This document shows, one piece after another, positions 1 through 11,555 of a DNA stretch of 64,000 nt. Source of the stretch: Bugula neritina (lineage: Eukaryota; Bryozoa; Gymnolaemata; Cheilostomatida; Bugulidae). Each line of letters opens with the position of its first letter. The stretch's first letter is position 1. The DNA is taken from NCBI GenBank assembly GCA_964035545.1, contig OZ037767.1:2298680-2362679 (forward strand), in the 5' to 3' direction. The position numbers and the translations under genes are program-made. Below the pieces are notes generated by a model. That model was not told the origin of the DNA. It ran no database searches and was given only the letters and a program-made list of their open reading frames with translations.

Positions 1-1188
1 GCTACAGAGAAGCTACTCCACTTGATATGGTATGGTAACAGTCTACATTTTCTTCTGATTATTTCGAAACCAGTTCTTTCAGAAACTGTTAACCATGTTA
101 GTTCATATCGAATCATCCATTTACTAGCTCCTGGATTTGTGTTTAAAAGTGTGCAGTTTCATGGTTTTACTTCATTCAACTTTTGAATATACCGTTTTTA
201 TGTTATTTTATTTTTTGTATTTGTTTGGAAGTATAATGTATAAAGTTTTGTAAAATTTATTGTCCTTGTCTCAAGGTTGTTGCTTCTGGTGGGGCAGTCA
301 TGGAATGTTTTGGTAGGTTTCTAGTAATAACTCGATGTGCGGTTGGTAACTGATGCTCTACTTGGTGCACCTAATACTTTTGATAAGCAGTCATTCAATA
401 TATTCAGTTTTTATTAGTACCACTGACACTAGATGTCAGTGTAAGTGACATTCAACATCCTTGGCTGGCAGGTGTGCTTTTAGCATATATTGCCAGGCTG
501 TCACAAGTAGTAATGTATTTGTCATTGATTGACAGCCAGCTTGTCTCTACTGTTGAAGGTGTCAATCATGTTTTGACATCTTCTGTCAGTGATGGCATGG
601 CAAGTCAGTGCTTGTGAACTATTGTCAGATTCATTTGGATATATTTTCAGCTTTTGTAATACCAGTTGTTTAAAGCAGGCAGTAAATTCATCTGATTCTA
701 TTTTATATCCTGCAACTGACTGCTAGGCAGAGCCTGTTTTCATTTTTATAGTTTATTTACTGTATCATGTATTGGAAACAAATAAATTAGATATTTGCTC
801 AGCTGCTGAGATCTTTAGTGTTTCTGTTCATATTTACTCATAGTTAGAGCTATCTTGGTTTTCTTCTCAATAACTTTGTTATCCATACACTGTGCACTTA
901 CATTAGTTACTTATAGCATTATAACTGATAAAACAGCTATCTTAGTTACTATTTTAATTCATTTCTTTTTCAATAAATGTTCTATTATAAATGTTTTTAG
1001 GTAAAGTATATTTCAGTCATTACTTATTATAAAATTACTTTACTGTTTCTCTCCTGTATTTGGTGGTTACTTTTACACTCTTCTGGGCTGCTGTTATAAC
1101 TGACTAGAAACGAAGTTTACATTGAGTAGTGTGCTTCGTATTTTTATTTCAACTGTAAGTGAGTGAGAGCTATACTTGAAACTTGCTT
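1..1188. other. Gene-free flank, possible 3' UTR of an upstream gene
   Basis: I find no exon with coherent splice sites and domain content here on either strand. The stretch is AT-rich. An AATAAA at 781-786 on the plus strand could be the poly(A) signal of a plus-strand gene lying left of the window, but no coding end is visible to support that. The rightmost part holds the poly(A) signal of the minus-strand gene that starts at 12707. Confidence 0.4.
1143..1148 (-). promoter_or_regulatory. Poly(A) signal AATAAA of the vWA/HYR gene
   Basis: Read on the minus strand this is AATAAA, about 40 nt beyond the TAA stop codon at 1189-1191. The spacing is normal for a short 3' UTR and supports the stop codon as the true end of the gene. 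Confidence 0.6.
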
Positions 1189-4100
1189 TTAATTGGTCAC
1201 AGTAAATGAAAATTGGCATTTAGCTGTGTTTCCATGTTTGTCTGTTGCCGTGGTTACAACCGTGTGCTGTCCAGCTTGGTACAGACCAGGCAGCTTGTCT
1301 GAGACCGTACGCACTATGCCTGTGTTGTCTGAGAAGACCGGCTGCTCCCACACTACTAAAGTAGATATGTTGTCAGAAGATATTTTTATTGGAGAGTTGG
1401 GACCTTCACAGGATACAGCCGCTGGGGGATCCATATCTGCAAGAGATAGGAGACAAAAGAGTTGAAGCTCTGCCAATAAACCCTAATTTTACAACTGACA
1501 ATATGCTACAAAAACTAATAATTTGGATTGCTGTGGTATTTTATCTAGTTCTTACATTGAAAATTTACATCAGCCTGAGTCAATTACATGTGGAGTTGGT
1601 TACTCATTGCTGGTCCTATTTATAGTAGCTAACTTAATCCAGCAGACTTCTACAGTTCAGCAGCCCACAATATGCTACAGAACTTAGATAGCCTAAGCTC
1701 ATTAGTTTCAATGTGACCTTGATATTTAGACTGAGTTTTACAAGTTTGATCATGCAGACTAATTCAGTGTTTTGCAATAACTTTTTGTAGGCTATGCTGG
1801 GCTTAAAACTTTGTGCACTAGTGGATTTAGCAGCTCTAGATCTTGTCCAATAAATTTACCACAAATTTTTGGCTTTAAAAACCCTCACTTCAAACAGAAG
1901 GCATGTATATTTTATACAAGAAGTAAACCGACACATATGAACTAGTTGTGAGCTGTAGATTATTGGAAACGCTGACTTGAGATTCAAGAATGAAATGTTT
2001 TATCATTCTCTCAAGATTGTAAAACAGTGTCAGGTGACATAGTTTATTAACCTCAAGAATAACTCTTACCTTTCCCAATACATATGTATTCGCTCTGAAG
2101 ACTTCGTATCTCGCAAACACATGATTGGTCATTAGTGCAACTTCGGCCACTTGAAGCACATTTCGAGTTGTTGACAATCATATCCAAAGGCCATCTTGTG
2201 CTAATTGATTTAGCTACAATGATACATTCTGAGTTATTAGACTTTATGATTATATAATATGTTATCGTTCTAAACCTGGAAGAGCTACACTTTGGCTAGA
2301 CTGGATTTCTAGTCATTTGAAACTGTGTAAGTCATTTCATTAAGGAACTATTTATGACTACATTAGATTGCAGTGCCAGAAAATTTGCTTCTTTGACAAT
2401 AAATGTTTTGTTAAGGGAGGTTTAATTAGTGTCTCAGACTATTATATATAGATGGAAGCAAGACCAGTCATAAGAATATAATGCTATATTTAATTGGCTA
2501 TACTCTGTGTAAGTAAGTCAATATACAATATTTAACTTACTATACTCTGTGTAAGTGTGCAAAGCTCTCAAATATTCTGGAATCATATTTACAGTGAAAC
2601 CCAGTTTTGTTGACCCAAAGAAGCTGACAAAGTTGTCAAATATAACATTCTTTATCAACCCAATGTTCTGGTTGGGGTGCTTTAGTATGACAGCCGCCAC
2701 ATGTCCATAACTCTTTAGTGTAGAAATGGCGCTTTCAGGATTGGAACCTGAAATAGTAAAACTATATTGAAACCAATAGCATATATTTAGTCTGTTTTTA
2801 GTCACAGGACTAGAATCTGAAATGCATGTGTTACAACTATTTTTTTTTATAGTCAATATTATGTGATATTGTAGTAAACTGTGGGTTCTGAATGCAACTA
2901 GTGCCTACATGCTCTAGAAAGAATAAGCCAAGTATTTGAGTACAAATGAGGATAACCTTTATTGTATCAGATACAGCTCATGTGGTCCTACTACCAGCGA
3001 GCTCCAGTAGTAGTCTGAATCTACACTGGAAACTCGCCTGCTTTTATACACAAGAATTCACATCTAGAATGTTCCAACAGACAAAAGAAAGTTAAGCTTG
3101 ACAGTAACAAAAGAAAAATAGACAAAGGAGAATGAATAATTCAATAGGCCAAGAATTTAGCTATAATAACAACCTATTGAAGGCATTCATAAAAGCTACA
3201 CAAATTTCCAGTATCAGTATTAATGCAAAACGATGAAATAGCAAAAGGGGAAAATAACTCTGGAAATGCGTATTTAATGAAAATTACATTATACTGAAAG
3301 CTTAATCACAATAATAAGGCATTAGAAAGCTAGTGCAACTTAGCTACAATTACAGCATTCAAAATATACGCAACAGTAATTATAATACTGACACACGCAG
3401 TTACTTGAAAACAGTAGAGGATGAGAATCTATCACATTCTCCCCCCATCGAAAAGCATCCCCTTTTCGATAACAAAACAATGATTCCACACAAAAAAAAC
3501 GAAACACAAACGTAGAAAAATATGCGGTTAACAGGAAAGTATTATGATTAATCACACGTAACACGAGAACATTTACAGTTCAGTTGGCTATTGCCAGCGG
3601 CCCCTGGTTGTCCGGTTTATCATTAGAGGTGGTGCACCAGGCTTTCTATCTCTTCTGTACTTGGATCGAGGATATGGGACCAGGCCTCGATTGCGCTATC
3701 TAGGACGCACTCTCGGTAAGGAAGTGCCATACTCTGCCCGTGACGGGGCAATTGTGGGTGGGTTGGCTGAGTCTGTTCTTCTATCTGGTTGCCTGGTGCT
3801 CCAGATATCCAATACTGGCGGGCGACCAGGGCCCGAGGCATTGCCAGTATTGGAGGGTCCTCTTCGTCTCTGCCTGCGAGGTGGTCGCCGTATAGAGTGC
3901 CCTGCTCCTCCCCAGCTGTGAGCTGGAGCTCAACCGGTTCGGGGTCAGGGCCACTAACGCTGGCGGAACACACCTCGGAAGAGGGGGTGTCGTACTGCTG
4001 GCTGCGGGGAGCCGAAACAGGAGCTGGTGGGGGAGGGGAGTCGGATCGACTGGCCTCCTCGGTATCCTTACGCTCCTCTGTTTGGGTATCTGGCGAGGTA

Positions 4101-7100
4101 ACTCCCATAGCTGATGCTAGTGTCTGAATAACAGTGTTTAAATTATACTTAGGGGTGTCAGGATTACAATTCAACTTGAGCTGTAACTCACGTGCTAGCT
4201 GTGTGAAATCTTCTTCTTGGTGGAATTCTCCGGGGTGATGGAGGGAATTTCCAGCCAAGATGGGGTGGTCGTCCGTACTGGGTGGGTTGTCTTCATGAGG
4301 GGGCCACTCCAGGTGCCCTACAGCATAGTCTGCCAGATACCTAGGGGGTCTTCTTGACCGCTGGCTCCTCTCAATTGGAACAGGCACCGGTGGTGTTGGT
4401 GGCTCCTGTGCTACCCTAGTAGGGGGGTCCCCGCCTTCACCCAACACGGGGGTGGGGGTGTCCTCCCCCAGGGAGGGTGGTGGTCCTAGGGCTTGCCGCT
4501 GTTCCTGTTCCCGCTCTTCTCTCTGCTGTCGCTCCAGCTGCTCTATCAAGGCGGCCTGCTCCTGGTCCGACTCTCTGGGAACCACAATTTCCACCTCTCG
4601 GGGCTGGGTGGCCCGTCCTTTACGGTTGGGCTGTCGGTGGGGCTCCAGGAGGGGTGGAGCCTCACCCACTGCGTCTGGGCTGGCATGGTAAGGCTTCAGG
4701 CGCTGCTCGCTCTGGACCGAGACCTGTCCAGAGCGCTCCACACGGTATGTGTGGTTGGGCAGCACCTCCACTACACAGTAGGGACCGACGAACTTGGGCT
4801 GAAGTTTAGCCGACTGTCCGCGTCGCCTACGGTAGCTCACCATCCAGACCCAGTCTCCCACTTGGTACAACGGGGGCTCTTCCGAGTCCTCTGTGCGGGT
4901 CTGCCACTGCTGGGTACGCAGTGCATCATGAGCTTTGCCCATGATGTCTATCAGACCCTCCACATATTCGTGTACCGGTGACTCGGGGGCAGGAACATGG
5001 TATGTCAGGTGTTCCGGAACCCGCGTCTCTCGGCCTAGCATCAGGAAGTTTGGGGTCTCCTGCGTGGCGGAGTGTGGTGTGCTGCGGTAAGCCCGCATGA
5101 TTTGCGGCAGCACCACGTCCCATTCTTCCTGACCTCGACCAAGGAGCAGGCTCCTGAGGGCGTCACCCAACATCCTGTTGTTCCGCTCGACGACTCCGTT
5201 CCCTTGCGGGTGATATGGGGTGGTCCGACTCTGGTTCACCCCCCATATCCGGCAGAGGTCTCCCATGAGCTGGGACTGGAACTGGGCACCCTGGTCCGTA
5301 TGTATCTGCTCGGGTAAACCGAGGTAACAGAACACATGTTGGTCCAGGGTCCGGGCCACCGTGGGGGCTGTTGCGTCTGGAATAGCCAGAGCATCTGCCC
5401 ACCGGGTAAAGTGGTCCGTGAGCACCAGTATCCAGGTGTTCCCTCTGGCGGATAACGGCATAGGCCCGACGAGGTCTACCGCCACTACTTGCCACGGTCG
5501 ACCAGCGTATAGCCGGCGTCGACCAGTGGTTTCCGTGGGGCGGCCATGCTTGCTAGCTTGGCAGACCTCGCATTGCCGTACCCGCAGTCGTACGTCCCGA
5601 GTCATTCCGGGCCAATACCAACGCAGCCGCAGACACCTGATGACCCGACTGACTCCAGAATGAGCCTGCTTATGGGTGTCCCAGATCAGTTCCCGTCGGA
5701 GGGCGCGTGGACAGACGACGCGGTCCCTCTCTTGCTGACGGTTGTCTGCTGCTAACGTTATCATCAGGAGGCCATCAGGACTGACCTTGAGGGCATCCCA
5801 GCGACGACAGAGGAGTTGGAACTCAACGTCTCCCTGCCGCTGCTGTTCCTCGCTAGGTCGTCGGCCCTCCTTCTTGGCCCGGAAAATGTCCGCTACCGCG
5901 CCGGGTAGCGTCTCCTGGAGTCGGCACAGCTCCTTGACATTCTGGTACAGAGTGGGGTTGGCGTGGAGCGCCTGGACGTCGTCTGAGTGGGTTTCGGTCC
6001 GAAGATGGCCGTGCTCCCACCGATAGACGGCGCCCTCCCCTAACTCCGTTTCCACGTCAAGGCGAGCGGGTCCCCCGTCCCGCTTCTCAATGTGCAGGCA
6101 CTGCTTACAGTCTCCTACCGGCCGGCGGCTCATGCCGTCAGCGTTCCCGTGCTTCCGGCCAGCACGGTGCTCTATCCGGTAAGAGAACTCGGCAAGAATC
6201 TCTAGCCAACGAGCCACCTGGCTCGAGGGCTCTGCACGTTTACACAGCCATATCAGTGATGCATGGTCTGTTCGCAAACGGAACGTTCTCCCATACAGAT
6301 ATGGCCGAAAGTGCTTGACCGCCTTGACTACTGCTAGGAGTTCCTTCCTAGTGGTGCAGTAGTTCTTTTCGGCGGCCGCGAGAGTCTTGCTGTAGTAAGC
6401 CACGACCACCTCACTTCCACCCTGGACTTGAGACAGGACAGCTCCCACGCTGTGGTCGCTGGCGTCGGTGTCCAGGATGTACTCTTGGGCTGGGTCAGGA
6501 TACGCCAGAATTGGCGCCTCCATTAGCCGCTGCTTGAGGTGGTCAAATGCCTGCTGCTCCTCCTGTGTCCACTGCCACCGGACCCCCTTTGCGGTCAGCC
6601 GATTTAACGGCTGAGCCACTCCTGCGAAGCCAGGTATGTACTGCCGGTAGTACCCTACTAGGCCCAGGAACGCGCGCAACTCAGGGAGGTCACGGGGGAC
6701 AGTCCACTCCTTCACAGCCTGTACCTTCTCTGGGTCGGTAGCGACCCCATCACGGCCAACCACATGGCCAAGGTACGTGACTTCTGGCTGCAGGAGTGCA
6801 CACTTGGAGGGCTTCAGCTTCAGTCCAGCTGCCCGGAGACGGTCAAAGACCTCCCGCAGACGACTGACATGAGTCGAGAAGTCTGGGGAAATGACAATGA
6901 CGTCGTCTAGATAGATGAGGAGGGTCTTCCAGTGTAACCCACTGAGGACCTGCTCCATGAGCCGTTGGAAAGTTGCCGGAGCGGACGTTAGTCCAAATGG
7001 CAGTACTTTCCACTTCCAGAGCCCGTCGCGAGTGATGAATGCTGCTTTGTCCTGGGCATCAGGACTGAGGGGTACTTGCCAGTACCCGCTAAGCAGATCC

Positions 7101-10100
7101 AAAGTACTGAAGTACTTGCTACCCGCGAGGGCATCTAGAGACTCATCTATCCGTGGGAGAGGGTAGGCGTCCTGGATGGTAACGCTGTTGAGTCTGCGGT
7201 AGTCCACACAGAATCTCCAGCTACCATCCTTCTTCTTGACCAGGACTACTGGAGAGCTCCACGCACCGTGGGCAGGCTCAATCAGATTCCGGTCGAGAAG
7301 ATCCTGTACCTGTCGGCTCACCTCCTTCTCCTTCTCCGGGCCTAGACGCCGGGTAGGCTGCCTAATGGGAGTGGTGCCGGCTGCCAGGGGTATCTCGTGG
7401 GAGATGACCTTGGTCAGCCCCATGTCTTCATCGCCACGACTGAAGACATCACTGTACTCTGCAAGTAGTTGAGCCAGTACTTGGCGTTCAGTACTACTGG
7501 TACAGTTTCGGCACGCTCCATCGTATAGGTCAGCCACATGCTCCGGGACTGCTCCTCGTCTGGTGTGAGGGGGTTTACCCTGGGTGTCGGCCACTGTCTC
7601 CAGTGCCGGACCCACATCCGCTTCCTGGATGGAGTGGTACTTCCCCACCAGCGCTCCGGCCGATAATCGGATAGGTTCCGTGAAGGGGTTGATGCACTGC
7701 ACGAGGAGCTCCTGCCGACAATCTAGCCGATTCAGGCTGTTTGCTAGTCGGATCGCTCCGTGCGTTCCCTCAACCACCCCCAGGCCGGCGATCCCTTTGC
7801 AGTTGACTCTGCAGCGAAGAGTCGCCTGGGATCTCCCCGGAACCGTGCAGTCCCGCACTACCTGGACTCCGCCCACCAAGGGCCTTCCGAACTTGTCGAC
7901 GCAGACAAGCTCCTTCCCAGCCATCACCACCACTGACTTCTGGAAATCCATGTAACACTGGTGTTCCTCCAGAAACGGCATTCCCAGGATGGCGTCCTCC
8001 TTCAGCTGGCTGACTATGAACGTCTCGTGAATTGCTTGATCACGGACGCGTCCAGGTAGTGAAATGACGCCGTAGAAAGGAATGCATGATCCGTCCGCCA
8101 ACGTACCATGCGCACCTTCATACGGCTCGAGGCTCGCCCGCTCTCGTGCACCAAGAGTGTCAAAGAGACGCCTACTCAGCAGGTTGGTAGTGCACCCAGT
8201 ATCCAGTAGGAATGTGGCAGCTTTACCCGAAATCTTTCCGGGCAGGAAGTAGCTGCTTCCATACGGCTGGGTGCTCCTGGAGCGGTCAGTCTCTGGGGGA
8301 GACACAACTTGGGTCCGCACAGCGGGCCTCCTCTTCGTCTTAGAGACAACGGGGGTTTTCTGAGGTCGGGAGGGTAGCTTGGGGTACTCTTGCGAGTAAG
8401 CTGAATCCTCCTCCACAACCTCCTCGGGCAACCCCGCGAACCGGTTACGGAGTGGCCAGGCTGGAGGATCGGGTAGACCTTGCGGTCTCCGAGATCTCCG
8501 AGGTGCCTGCCATCCTGCTTCTTCTAGCTGCATCCGGGTCTCGAGTGACACGGCCGGAGGATCGGGTAGACCTTGCGGTCTCCGAGGTCTCCGTGGCCTC
8601 TGCCACTCGGTATCGGCAGACCCTGTGGAGGTCTCTTCTTCTCCTCTTCGAGTCCTATCCCGGATGGGATTGGCGTGAGGCCCACGGTTGGCGGAAGTTA
8701 CCGTGAGCCTTGGGTGTTTAAAGGCCCTTGGCCTCTAGGGCAGTGCCTCCTCACGTGCCCATGCGCCCCGCACCCCCAACAGGTTAGCAGAGATGAGCGG
8801 ACAGGGTTGTCCCGTGAATGGGGAGCCCGCCTATCCGCCTGTTCGTTCTGCAACTTCGTCACCGTAGCCTGCAGGCCTTTCATCATGTCCATTAACATGG
8901 TGAGCTGCGTCTGCTCGGGTGATTTAGTTGCAGCTGCTGCTACCTGTGGAGTTGGAAGTGGGGTGGTCTCCTCATGCTCCTCGACCACTTGGCGGGCTGT
9001 ATAGCTCAGTCGCCTAGGCTCTTCCACCTGGAAGTAAGCCTTCCCCATTTCCAGCGCTTCCTCTATACTGTTGACCTTGGCGGCCAGCCAGTATCGCTGC
9101 AGGTCCGGGTGATTCACGCTCCGGAAGAACGCGTTATAAACGAGGCGCTTCCGGTCGTCGCCAGTGGCATGACCGAAAGCAGCCTGAGCCAGGCGCTCTA
9201 CCTCGTTAGCGTGATCTTCCAGAGGAGTCTTCCGGTCTCTCCTCATTATCTGCAAACGATCAGCTGCTTCTTCGGCTGTTAGGCCGAACCGGGCTCTCAG
9301 AGCCCGCATAATGTGCTCTTCATCAGGCCCAAGAGCAAAGCTCTTGGCCCGGCCTGTCAGACAGGCCCGGAGTTGGAGGATGCGCACCCGTACTGGCCAT
9401 TCAGCGATGGTGGCCACATCCTGGAACTCCCTGATGAATTGCTCTACGTCTTCTTCTCCTCCGAAATTCGGGGGCTGGAGGCGATACCTGTCACCAGGTG
9501 ATGCCCGTCCTTGACCCCGCAATCCCTGGAGGGCTGTGACCAGCGCCTCAACCGTGAGGGCTGGTGGTGTTGCTGCCTCAGGGGCTGAGTCCCCTGGGGC
9601 CATTGCGCGCCGCTCGGCAACTAGTTATTCGAAAATCCCACCGCTGCCACCAATGTAGTAAACTGTGGGTTCTGAATGCAACTAGTGCCTACATGCTCTA
9701 GAAAGAATAAGCCAAGTATTTGAGTACAAATGAGGATAACCTTTATTGTATCAGATACAGCTCATGTGGTCCTACTACCAGCGAGCTCCAGTAGTAGTCT
9801 GAATCTACACTGGAAACTCGCCTGCTTTTATACACAAGAATTCACATCTAGAATGTTCCAACAGACAAAAGAAAGTTAAGCTTGACAGTAACAAAAGAAA
9901 AATAGACAAAGGAGAATGAATAATTCAATAGGCCAAGAATTTAGCTATAATAACAACCTATTGAAGGCATTCATAAAAGCTACACAAATTTCCAGTATCA
10001 GTATTAATGCAAAACGATGAAATAGCAAAAGGGGAAAATAACTCTGGAAATGCGTATTTAATGAAAATTACATTATACTGAAAGCTTAATCACAATAATA

Positions 10101-11487
10101 AGGCATTAGAAAGCTAGTGCAACTTAGCTACAATTACAGCATTCAAAATATACGCAACAGTAATTATAATACTGACACACGCAGTTACTTGAAAACAGTA
10201 GAGGATGAGAATCTATCACAATATAATTATATTCATTTGGTTATGATTACACCAATAACTTTTTTAGTTTTAGATTTTTCTTTATGCCAATACGATAGCT
10301 TAAGGTTTTAAATCTTTAAAACAAAGCAGAGCCACTTGTAGCTGAATAGCTTCCTTGTCCACATCTTCAGAATTTAATTATTTAAGGCTTAGCACAATTT
10401 ATGTGTTAACTGTGGGTTACTCCCAGTGATTCACTGGTTTTTATACCACTATTGTGTTACATGTTTCATGCATAAATATACTTTTAGCTGAAATAAAATA
10501 AATACAGGTATGCATGTGTAAACTTTAATAGCACTCATATTTAAATTAGGAGCTGGTTAAAGTATAGTTATGATCAGCCAATACTTCACTAATTTATAAC
10601 ACTAGGTAATACAATTAAGTAAGCTAAAGGAAAATTCTAAATATTAGTTTAAAGCTTAAGATGCAGCACTGCTTACTAATGAGAAGACAACTTTCCTAGA
10701 CTTAAGTTTGCTCTAAATTGGCTTTCTCTTACTTGAATGATAAAATTTAAAAAATGATCGTAGCAACATTTGTTATACTTATGAACATCATTATATTATT
10801 TTTATATCCTATTTAATTACTACAGGCTTTAAGCTTATTCCGCAATGTGTAAAATGTAAAATAGCAGGTTAGTGTTGAAATTTCCCAGTAGCCCCATTAG
10901 CATAATGGTTAGTACGCTGGCTTGCAAGTTGGAGGTCTGAGGTTTGATTCTCAGTGAGAAGTTTATACAGAAACTTCTACAGACATAGAATGTAGGCAGT
11001 TACTTACCCAGGTTTCCCCAACCACCATTAGTTATAAGTACTGTGAGATGATCAGCTGAAGCCCTTCCCTTTGCAAACTCTGCAATAGCTGCATTCAATC
11101 CTAAATCAGAAAATGTTTTAGTCTGCAGTTGTTTGTATACAGAGCAGTTTATAATGAACAACGGATACCGCTAATATGTGGAAACTGAAAAGTAAAAAAT
11201 GTTATAAATCACCTACCAAAGTAGATAGCATCAGCTTTCATACCTGTATTAAAGTATACTCTTTACCTGGGAAATCGCTTGAAGCAGCACAAAGTCTGTG
11301 GTCATTGATGAGTGCAGTGGTTAAGGGTCTTAAGTTTTGAGTTGGGGGTTTGGGGCTTAGACAATGATGGTTATACAAATACTGCACTTAATGACCCCCT
11401 AAACTCTATACTGCATTTATAGTAATTCCCCTTTACCTGAGTATACACTAGCTTTCATACCTGCACTAAAGTATACGCTTTACCTCA

Positions 11488-11555
<68 letters not shown>

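Larger units (their letters stand above)
2870..10220 (-). mobile_element. Full-length Ty3/gypsy LTR retrotransposon
   Basis: Two 567-bp LTRs (2870-3436 and 9654-10220) look identical base for base and begin TG and end CA. The target duplication ATAT flanks the element at 2866-2869 and 10221-10224. Reading on the minus strand the order is 5' LTR, tRNA-Leu-type PBS, gag, pol (protease, RT, RNase H, integrase, GPY/F), polypurine tract, 3' LTR. Protease, RT, RNase H, integrase order is that of Ty3/gypsy. Both ORFs are open with intact catalytic motifs, so the copy is young and may be autonomous. It lies in intron 4 of the vWA/HYR gene in the same orientation as that gene. The coding part is much richer in G+C than the surrounding DNA. 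Confidence 0.95.

Noticed and set aside
1890-2177. The minus-strand frame beginning STTRNVLQVAEV over the sixth exon of the vWA/HYR gene
   Set aside because: The correct frame is a different one, with cysteine-rich content (KCASSGRSCTNDQSCVC), which matches the phases of the flanking exons; this frame is a shadow.
3661-8706. Many plus-strand open frames of 60-160 codons opposite gypsy pol
   Set aside because: Antisense shadows of a long GC-rich coding frame; none shows domain content or splice structure.
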